From positions 1-64,000 of the forward strand of contig NZ_NFID01000016.1 in assembly GCF_002161595.1 (NCBI RefSeq): a stretch of DNA of 64,000 nt, written 5' to 3'. Source of the DNA: Gemmiger sp. An50 (GTDB lineage: Bacteria > Bacillota > Clostridia > Oscillospirales > Ruminococcaceae). A program made the position numbers and the translations under genes. Positions 58,423-64,000 of the stretch are shown here, piece after piece. Positions within the stretch are counted from its first letter, which is position 1. The number at the start of each line of letters is the position of its first letter. The notes under the pieces are model-generated. The model ran no database searches. It saw only the letters and a list, made by a program, of their open reading frames with translations, and was not told the origin of the DNA.

Positions 58423-59301
58423 ATGAATTCGACCGAAAAGATCTGGAACCGGCGGTTCATTCTGCTGTTCATAACGAACCTGCTGGTTCTGGCCGCGTTT
58501 TATGCGTCCATCCCCATCTACTGCCAGGAAATCGGCATCACCGGCTCACGGGTAGGCATCGTACTCACCGCCATGTCGGTGGCGACCATCCTCTTCCGCC
58601 CGGTGGCCGGATATCTGCTGGATAACTTCAACCGCTACCGAGTGTATCTGGTATTCCTGGCGCTGTTCTGCCTGTCCTTTTCTGCATTTCTCGCCTTTCC
58701 CCTGTTCGGTGCGCTCATTGTAGTTCGCCTGTATATGGGCGCTGTGTACTCGGTGTGCGGCTCGGCCACCATGACGCTGGCGGGTGACGTTCTGCCCGCT
58801 GCGAAAATCACCGAGGGCATCAGCCGGTTTGCGTTCACCGTGTCCATTGGCATGGCGGTGGGCCCCTATTTCCTGGTGGTAGGCATGCTGGTGTCCAAGC
58901 TGTCCACCCAGAAGGTGATCGACGCGGGCCGGCACCGGATGCTGGTTTACATCAGTCTGGCGGTGCTGATTCTGACCATGCTCAGTTATCTGTTTTTGAA
59001 CAGCGGCATCCATCTGCTGGCCGCCGGATTTTTCTTCGGGCTGGGCTACGGCATTTTGCAGCCGCTGTTCCAGGCATTTGTTACCGGGACCACTCCGGCT
59101 CCCCAGCGGGGCGTGGCCAACGCCGCCTACATGCTTTCCTACGATGTGGGCATCGGTATCGGTTCGCCGCTCATGGGCTTCATGCCGGAAAGCATCGGCC
59201 TGCCCCTGGGTTTTGCTCTCACAGCCATTGCCTATGCCGCTGGCGGCGTGGTTTATCTGAGCTATGTGGACGGGTATTACCGCCGTTTGCGGCAGAAGTA
59301 A
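58423..59301 (+). CDS. MFS transporter lacking part of its central membrane segments
   Basis: This 292-residue protein has an intact frame but only about nine membrane helices where MFS exporters have twelve and about 390-400 residues. The first five helices are normal (TAMSVATILFRPVAGYLLDN is the helix 2-3 motif A region). After IGMAVGPYFLVVGML the sequence jumps to LVSKLSTQKVIDAGRHRM, which resembles the loop between helices 8 and 9. An in-frame loss of about 100 codons is therefore likely. AAGGAG stands seven bases before ATG 58423. It is divergent from marR and probably repressed by it. Confidence 0.85.
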   Translation: MNSTEKIWNRRFILLFITNLLVLAAFYASIPIYCQEIGITGSRVGIVLTAMSVATILFRPVAGYLLDNFNRYRVYLVFLALFCLSFSAFLAFPLFGALIVVRLYMGAVYSVCGSATMTLAGDVLPAAKITEGISRFAFTVSIGMAVGPYFLVVGMLVSKLSTQKVIDAGRHRMLVYISLAVLILTMLSYLFLNSGIHLLAAGFFFGLGYGILQPLFQAFVTGTTPAPQRGVANAAYMLSYDVGIGIGSPLMGFMPESIGLPLGFALTAIAYAAGGVVYLSYVDGYYRRLRQK

Positions 59302-59337
59302 CCCAAGCTGATTGAAGTGCAGTTGGATATCCGTTAA

Positions 59338-59376
59338 GACGCGGTGCCGAACTCTGTTCGGCACCGCGCTTTCTTT
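59338..59376 (+). terminator. Terminator of the MFS gene
   Basis: GCGGTGCCGAAC and GTTCGGCACCGC pair around a three-base loop and are followed by GCTTTCTTTG. Confidence 0.82.
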
Positions 59377-59411
59377 GTGCTGCCAAATCCAAAAAAATAT
59401 TCATTTTCCTC

Positions 59412-59442
59412 TTGACTTTACCGTACCGTCAACGGTTATGCT
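59412..59442 (+). promoter_or_regulatory. MerR-type promoter with 19-base spacer
   Basis: TTGACT and TATGCT are 19 bases apart, the stretched spacing typical of MerR-activated promoters. TTACCGT and ACGGTTA lie in the spacer as an inverted repeat (one mismatch). The MerR-TipAS gene directly downstream is the likely activator and target. Confidence 0.8.
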
Positions 59443-59463
59443 TGTTCACAGGGAGGGATTTAT

Positions 59464-60222
59464 ATGGAGTATTCCATTCAGGAACTGGCGCGCCTGGCCG
59501 GAGTGACCACCCGCACTCTGCGCTGGTACGACCAGATCGGTCTGCTGAAACCGGGCCGGGTGGCCGAAAGCGGTTACCGTTACTACGGCGATGCCCAGGT
59601 GGACCGCCTGCAGGACATCCTTTATTACCGCGCCCTCGGGGTGGAGCTGGCGCAGATCAAAGAATGTCTGGATGACCCTGCCTTCGACCGGCTTGCCGCT
59701 CTGCGCAGCCATCTCGCCGCGCTGGAGGCAGAACAGGAACGGCTGAACGGGCTGATTCGCTCGGTAAAGTCCACCATTGACGCAGAAGAAAGGAATGAGA
59801 CGATGAACGACGAACAGAAATTTGAATGCTTTAAAAAGAAGACTGTGGCGGAAAATGAAAAGCGCTACGGAAAAGAAATCAGGGAAAAGTACGGCGACGC
59901 CCAGGTGGAGCAGGCCAACGCCGCCATGATGGGCATGAGCCGGGAGCAGCACAGCACCTGGACCGAACTGGGCGAAACGCTCCAGCAAAAGCTGGAGGAC
60001 GCGGTGCGCTCCGGCTGCACGTCCGAAAGCGAGGAGGGACGGCAGATCGCCGAGCTTCACCGCCAGTGGCTCACCCTGACCGGCACTCCCTATACTCCGG
60101 CCAAGCACCGGGGCATCGCGGAACTTTATGTGCTGGACGAACGCTTCACTGCCTATTACGACAAACAGCTGCCCGGCTGCGCCCGCTTTCTGAGGGACGC
60201 GGTCGCCTGCTGGATCAAGTAA
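59464..60222 (+). CDS. MerR-family regulator with TipAS domain
   Basis: The 252-residue protein has the MerR helix-turn-helix (SIQELARLAGVTTRTLRWYD, then IGLLKPGRV), a long dimerisation helix, and a C-terminal TipAS domain of about 110 residues (AMMGMSREQHSTWTELGETL, YELYVLDERFTAYYDKQLPG-like end), which binds macrocyclic peptides or other amphipathic ligands in known members. GGGAGGG stands six bases before the ATG. It likely activates its own promoter. No resistance gene follows on the same strand, so the regulon lies elsewhere. Confidence 0.93.
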   Translation: MEYSIQELARLAGVTTRTLRWYDQIGLLKPGRVAESGYRYYGDAQVDRLQDILYYRALGVELAQIKECLDDPAFDRLAALRSHLAALEAEQERLNGLIRSVKSTIDAEERNETMNDEQKFECFKKKTVAENEKRYGKEIREKYGDAQVEQANAAMMGMSREQHSTWTELGETLQQKLEDAVRSGCTSESEEGRQIAELHRQWLTLTGTPYTPAKHRGIAELYVLDERFTAYYDKQLPGCARFLRDAVACWIK

Positions 60223-60225
60223 AAA

Positions 60226-60272
60226 CCAAGGGGCTCCCGCTCATTCGCCGGGAGCCCCTTGGTTTTTTAACG
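60226..60272. terminator. Terminator between the MerR-TipAS and GyrI-like genes
   Basis: AAGGGGCTCCCG and CGGGAGCCCCTT pair around an eight-base loop and are followed by GGTTTTTT on the plus strand. It lies between convergent genes. Confidence 0.88.
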
Positions 60273-60293
60273 TGGTTTATGCAGCTGCGTTTT

Positions 60294-60932
60294 TTACAAG
60301 CCGTTTTTTCTTACCGGGTGGCGGACTACAGTCTTCAGCCGTTCCGGCTTGCAGCGCCGCACATCGCTCAAATAGATTTCATGATGGAAGCGGTTTTGCC
60401 CAAAGTCCTCCGCATAGCCCTGTTCCTGTGCATAACGCTGCATGGCGGCCACGGTGGCAGGCTCGTCATCATAGGGCCCGATGTGCATGCACTGCACGCA
60501 AAGGCCTTCCTCCCAGTGAAAGAACTCCACCGGGGAAAAATCCTGCTGCTTCTTTTCCGTGGCTTCCCGAATCGCCCAGTCGAAGGCATCCCGAGTGACG
60601 AACTCCGGCAGCCGAATCAGGGAAATCCACTGGAAGTCCTGCTTGCGGGAATAGTCTACTCCATAAACGCCCTCCTGCCACCACAGACCCTCCAAGGGCG
60701 ACACCACATAATCGAAATAGTCTTCCAGCTCATGGCCGCCTTTTTTACTCATCTTAATGGTGTACGCCACTGCATACAGCAGCCCGATGGCCTGCTTGTA
60801 GGCGCCATCCTCTTGGTTGGGGTCTCCTGTGCCCCGGACCGCCAGAAAATCCATGGCAGGTACCGTGACAAGCTCCGGTGTTTTAGGAGGCAGATAAAAT
60901 TCCTTGTATTCCTTTTTGTAGTCGAACGGCAT
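60294..60932 (-). CDS. GyrI-like small-molecule binding domain protein
   Basis: This is a 212-residue protein with the GyrI/SOUL-like pattern: LVTVPAMDFLAVRGTGDPNQ near the start, YGVDYSRKQDFQWISLIRLP in the middle and CVQCMHIGPYDDEPATVAAM with FHHEIYLSD at the end. Such domains bind ligands and often sit with regulators; no DNA-binding part is present here. GGAGG stands eight bases before ATG 60932. It follows the TfoX-like gene by two bases. Confidence 0.9.
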   Translation of the reverse strand: MPFDYKKEYKEFYLPPKTPELVTVPAMDFLAVRGTGDPNQEDGAYKQAIGLLYAVAYTIKMSKKGGHELEDYFDYVVSPLEGLWWQEGVYGVDYSRKQDFQWISLIRLPEFVTRDAFDWAIREATEKKQQDFSPVEFFHWEEGLCVQCMHIGPYDDEPATVAAMQRYAQEQGYAEDFGQNRFHHEIYLSDVRRCKPERLKTVVRHPVRKNGL

Positions 60933-60934
60933 GG

Positions 60935-61255
60935 TCATTTCCTCCTCTTTTTCGGCTGTAGCATCAGTGCTTCGCATGTAATGCGAACAAGTCTGGTAAG
61001 CTGATCCCGGTCGTCCACATCCTCCACAAGAAAGTAATCCCTTGCGCCTGAATACGGCGGGGCCTTGGGGAGGTCCGGAAACGCAGCCTCGCCCTGGGGC
61101 GTGATTTTCACAAACAGCTGGTCGTCACAAATGACAGCAAAGAACACCCCATCGCAATAGAGACCGTATTCTCCAAACATCTTTTTGCTGCGGATACTTC
61201 CCGCCTGCTGCATCTGCTCTGCCACATATTCCACAAACTCTGCATGCGATGCCAC
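60935..61255 (-). CDS. TfoX N-terminal domain protein
   Basis: This 106-residue protein has the TfoX_N pattern: IRSKKMFGEYGLYCDGVFFA, FVKITPQGEAAF and a final EVDDRDQLTRL-like helix. Full-length TfoX regulates competence in enteric bacteria; short Firmicute versions have no known role. The start is GTG 61255 with GGAGGG seven bases upstream, two bases after the WYL-regulator stop. It forms an operon with the WYL and GyrI-like genes. Confidence 0.9.
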   Translation of the reverse strand: MASHAEFVEYVAEQMQQAGSIRSKKMFGEYGLYCDGVFFAVICDDQLFVKITPQGEAAFPDLPKAPPYSGARDYFLVEDVDDRDQLTRLVRITCEALMLQPKKRRK

Positions 61256-61257
61256 GG

Positions 61258-62169
61258 TCAATCCCTCCGTTCGTATTTTTGCTGTAACCAGCGCCCCAAC
61301 TGCGCTAGCTTCTCCCTCAGTTCGGGCGGTTCCAGCACCTCTGCCCCGTCGCCAAAGGTCAAAAGCCAGCCGAGCGCGCTGGTTTCGTCCGGAAAAACAC
61401 CGGCGAAATACAGCCTTCCGTCTTCCTGCCGGGTAAAGCTCTCTGCGCCGTATTCCTCCACCAGCCGCCACTGGTACTCCGGCCGGAAAACCGCTGTCAC
61501 CGGATATCGGGGTACAAAGACCCGTTCCGCACTCAAATCAGGCAGGGGCGCAGGCCGCGGCACAAACGGCTCGCCTGCGGCAAGCTCTGTCATACGGACC
61601 AGCTTGAAGAGCCGAAACGCCTGCCGGGTGCGGCACCAGCCCCACACATACCAGGAAGACCATTGAAAGATCAGATAATAGGGTTCGATGGTTCGCTGTG
61701 TTTCCCCTTTGGGCGAGAAATAGGTGAACTGAATGACGCTGCACTGCTCAATGGCTTCTTGAATGCACTCAATTTTCGGCGCAAGACTGCTTTTGTACCA
61801 GGAAGAAAGATCAATGAGCATGTGTGCACCGCCGGGCACCAGCTCCGCCGCTTTGGGCGAGAGCTTTTCCATCAACTGGGCATACCGCCGGGTGCCGCTC
61901 ACGCTGTCCAGACTGCGCAGCCCTGCCAGGATAGCCCGCATTTCCGGGGCCGTAATCAAGGTTCGGTCCATTCGGTATCCCTCCATGATGGAGATCCCGC
62001 CGCCTGCTCCCTGTGTGGTCACCAGAGGGATACCCGCCCGGCACAGAGCCTCCACATCCCGCTGGATGGTCCGGCGGGATACCTCGAACCGCCGGGCCAA
62101 TTCCGGCGCGGTAACCCGCTCCTTTTGAAGCAGGATGGACAAAATGCCGATCATCCGCTCCATTTTCAT
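61258..62169 (-). CDS. HTH/WYL-domain transcriptional regulator (YafY type)
   Basis: The 303-residue protein has a DeoR-like N-terminal helix-turn-helix (RVTAPELARRFEVSRRTIQR, then DVEAL) and a WYL domain (SWYVWGWCRTRQAFRLFKLV, residues about 195-215), followed by a WCX-type C-terminus. WYL domains sense nucleic acids or small ligands. GGGGGG precedes ATG 62169. An extended -10 (TGCTATAAT on the minus strand, 62196-62204) lies about 27 bases upstream without a clear -35 box. Confidence 0.93.
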   Translation of the reverse strand: MKMERMIGILSILLQKERVTAPELARRFEVSRRTIQRDVEALCRAGIPLVTTQGAGGGISIMEGYRMDRTLITAPEMRAILAGLRSLDSVSGTRRYAQLMEKLSPKAAELVPGGAHMLIDLSSWYKSSLAPKIECIQEAIEQCSVIQFTYFSPKGETQRTIEPYYLIFQWSSWYVWGWCRTRQAFRLFKLVRMTELAAGEPFVPRPAPLPDLSAERVFVPRYPVTAVFRPEYQWRLVEEYGAESFTRQEDGRLYFAGVFPDETSALGWLLTFGDGAEVLEPPELREKLAQLGRWLQQKYERRD

Positions 62170-62450
62170 GGCGTTCCCCCCCTTCGTTTGCCTGTATTAT
62201 AGCACAGGAACCGGACAGCTGTGTGGCATGTTTGTCCTATATGATTGTTCAGTCGCCGCGAAACGCCGCATCCCATAAACAAAAATGCGCCTGGCCGCCC
62301 CTAAGGGCAGACAGACGCAATCACACCGAAGGAGGATAATTCTCCGCAGAAATCCGCTGAAAATCCCCTCTTCAAGATCGTTTGGTTTGCCGAAAAACAC
62401 ACCGAAGCTCCCGTCGAACAAGTGCACCGGACCCCCGCTGCTTTTCAGCG
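62170..62450. other. Gap between WYL and glycosyltransferase genes
   Basis: About 280 bases hold the WYL promoter element and the terminator of the upstream glycosyltransferase operon (62283-62325). No convincing gene is visible; short frames on both strands lack ribosome sites and domains. Confidence 0.5.
62283..62325 (-). terminator. Terminator of the CgeB-like gene
   Basis: On the minus strand TGCGTCTG...TGCCC and GGGGC...CCAGGCGCA form an interrupted stem, followed by TTTTTGTTT. It lies about 130 bases after the stop codon. Confidence 0.6.
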
Positions 62451-63935
62451 TTATACGTGGTATACCGGAATCTCCTCATCAATTCCGTCCAGATACCTGT
62501 GCATCTGCTCCCAGGGCAGCAACACTCCGGTTCGCTCCCTTTGCTGCGCGATTTGAAACCGCGGTCCACCGGCACAGATCCCGCAGTCCTTGGGCAGGAA
62601 TGCCCGCTGTGTGAGCCAGAATTTCAGATCCGGAAGCGGAGTATCCGCCTCCAGAATGATGCCGTAGTCTGCCGGGGAAGGAGCCGTCTTTCTATCGCTC
62701 CAGAGCACATGCTCCAGCCGGTCATACGAAAGTTCCTTGCTGCGGCTCTCCATCTGCTCCTGGGATACATCCTTCCACAGCACCAGCACCTTCGGGCCTG
62801 CCGGGACCGGCTCACCGATGCTGCGCAGCATATCATAGAAGCAGACCTCCATGGTATGCTTCAAAAAGACCTGACGCAGATTTTCTTCCACGATGCCCTG
62901 GGACCAATCCGGCTGCGGTTCACCCAGATACCATACCCGCCCCGGAAACAGCTCCTTCATGCCTTCGGACGCATTGCTGATGATCTTGAGTCCGCAGGCC
63001 ATCATCTCAAAAACTCTGCGCGCAAACATGGTGCGGGAGGCCGTCACGGTATTGATGTTTACGCCGTACTCGTATTCCTTCAGGACCTGGCCGAGCCGGG
63101 CATACTCCACCGCCGGGCGGACCATCGTCTGGTATTCCTCCGGGTAGCGGTTTCTGCCGTCCTCCGCGCCGCCGCCGCTGTGCCGGTCATAGATCGTCAG
63201 CGGGATCTGCGCCTCCTCCAAAATCGAGAAACACTGCCGCATCTGCTCACAGCGCTGGGGCAGGTCTGCATACCAGCTGCCCGCAAACACCGCTGCGTTT
63301 CCCTGTTTTTTGCCAAGGGGATTGAACAGAGTCGGGTTAAAGCCAAACCGGAGCACATCCACATGATGATGCCCCAGTGCCTGGTAGCGCTCCACACATT
63401 CCTGCGCCGTGGTGAACAGATAATCGAACCGCAGCGCGGTATCGGTGAAATCGTATGTATCGCTGCCGAAATAGACCGGGTCTTCTTTGTTCCAGAATAC
63501 CGTCTTGATCCCATGGTCACGGCAGTAGCACAAAATCTCCAGCAATTCCCGCCGGTTTTCAAAAAGGACCTTGTGATTTTTGTATATCTTGCCGCGCCAG
63601 CCCAGGGGGCTTCCCTGAATGCCGGTCCATGCGGATTCGCAGAAAAAAATCTCCGGCCGGTGCTTCTCCATTTTGCTCCGCCAGTTGGAGGGGTCCAAAG
63701 CCACCGCTTCACAAAGCGGTGAAAAATTTGCCCAGGTCATATCGTCACAGATAAACGCGACCCGCGGCTTCCCTTCCCCTCTTGGCCATACCCCCGCCGC
63801 GGACCGGCTGCCGGTATAACGCTGCAGCCGATGTCCCTTTTGCAGGGGACGGATACGCCCATGATAAAAATACGCCAGCGTTGCCACCAGCGCGTTTTCC
63901 TGTATCCGGTTTTTGTATTGCTTTTCGTTGCTCAT
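62451..63935 (-). CDS. CgeB-like glycosyltransferase (DUF3880/spore-protein type)
   Basis: This 494-residue protein has GT-B fold features of CgeB proteins: HGIKTVFWNKEDPVYFG, DYLFTTAQECVERYQALGHH and LRFGFNPTLFNP in the N-terminal half and SRTMFARRVFEMMACGLKII with SNASEGMKELFPG in the C-terminal half. The last 120 residues (KVLVLWKDVSQEQ) form an added segment of unknown fold. It likely glycosylates a surface or cell-wall structure; donor and acceptor are unknown. The start overlaps the stop of the next gene (ATGA), so it belongs to an operon continuing past the right edge. Confidence 0.85.
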   Translation of the reverse strand: MSNEKQYKNRIQENALVATLAYFYHGRIRPLQKGHRLQRYTGSRSAAGVWPRGEGKPRVAFICDDMTWANFSPLCEAVALDPSNWRSKMEKHRPEIFFCESAWTGIQGSPLGWRGKIYKNHKVLFENRRELLEILCYCRDHGIKTVFWNKEDPVYFGSDTYDFTDTALRFDYLFTTAQECVERYQALGHHHVDVLRFGFNPTLFNPLGKKQGNAAVFAGSWYADLPQRCEQMRQCFSILEEAQIPLTIYDRHSGGGAEDGRNRYPEEYQTMVRPAVEYARLGQVLKEYEYGVNINTVTASRTMFARRVFEMMACGLKIISNASEGMKELFPGRVWYLGEPQPDWSQGIVEENLRQVFLKHTMEVCFYDMLRSIGEPVPAGPKVLVLWKDVSQEQMESRSKELSYDRLEHVLWSDRKTAPSPADYGIILEADTPLPDLKFWLTQRAFLPKDCGICAGGPRFQIAQQRERTGVLLPWEQMHRYLDGIDEEIPVYHV

Positions 63936-64000
63936 TGAGCCGCTTCCGCCTTCCTCAGATATTCCTCACAAAGCCGCCGGGCACAGTCCCCGATTTCAAA
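63932..64000 (-). CDS. C-terminal end of an upstream gene (partial, probably another glycosyltransferase)
   Basis: Only the last 22 codons are visible (FEIGDCARRLCEEYLRKAEA then AQ and stop). Its stop overlaps the start of the CgeB-like gene by four bases. The sequence is a charged C-terminal helix like those ending GT4 or CgeB-like transferases, but no domain can be assigned from this length. Confidence 0.5.
   Translation of the reverse strand, partial: FEIGDCARRLCEEYLRKAEAAQ

Overview
The window looks like chromosome of a gut Firmicute of the Oscillospiraceae (Faecalibacterium/Gemmiger/Subdoligranulum-like). This is inferred from the GC-rich housekeeping genes, low-GC accessory islands, AAGGAGG-type ribosome sites, SAM-I and FMN riboswitches, RecD2, and TnpV-type mobile-element genes. 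No rRNA, tRNA or CRISPR array was seen.

Layout. (1) 1-657: edge of a TnpV-carrying mobile element next to a fragment of a histidine kinase gene. (2) 739-15605, all on the minus strand: a Wzx/Wzy-type capsule or exopolysaccharide operon. In transcription order it has an SF2 helicase with five helicase-associated repeats, an initiating sugar-phosphate transferase, a WbuB-like FucNAc transferase, a second GT4 transferase, a Wzy-like polymerase, a hexapeptide acyltransferase, a Wzx flippase, a polysaccharide pyruvyl transferase, an FrhB-like iron-sulfur protein, CapE, CapF, a NeuD/PglD-like acyltransferase and a WecB/CapG-type epimerase. CapE, CapF and the epimerase would make UDP-L-FucNAc, which the WbuB-like enzyme would use. 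A tyrosine recombinase (15971-16810) lies just upstream of the operon. (3) 16936-25861: a low-GC accessory island. It holds a zinc-ribbon ORF, an XRE regulator - sigma factor - DUF4367-like protein - secreted protein module, a DUF6933/pRiA4b-Orf3 fusion, decayed DNA with a degenerate direct repeat, a HipA-like kinase with a GNAT and a small protein, and an IS200/IS605 TnpB relic.

(4) 25862-31881: a flavin reductase, a frameshifted DUF1905 gene, and a sugar ABC importer locus (solute-binding lipoprotein divergent from two permeases and two extra membrane or exported proteins). (5) 31957-48236: core genes trhP, mltG, two acyltransferase-like genes, tmk, thyX, pcrA, mreB, comF, recD2, a MATE exporter, and a YeiH-type exporter divergent from a LysR regulator. 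(6) 48308-50657: metK under a SAM-I riboswitch and ribU under an FMN riboswitch, both with visible promoters and terminators. (7) 50789-64000: an MscS channel, a HAD phosphatase, a dicarboxylate/glutamate symporter and an RfbD-like reductase in one operon, then a cyclophilin-like lipoprotein, aldo/keto reductase, DUF3737 protein and coiled-coil protein. After these come a divergent marR/MFS pair with duplicated operators, a MerR-TipAS regulator, GyrI-like, TfoX-N and WYL regulators, and CgeB-like glycosyltransferase genes at the right edge.

The most unusual places are the helicase that heads the capsule operon beside a tyrosine recombinase, the sigma/DUF4367/secreted-protein module, the MFS gene lacking about three central membrane segments, and several intergenic regions where promoters and inverted-repeat operators can be read base by base.
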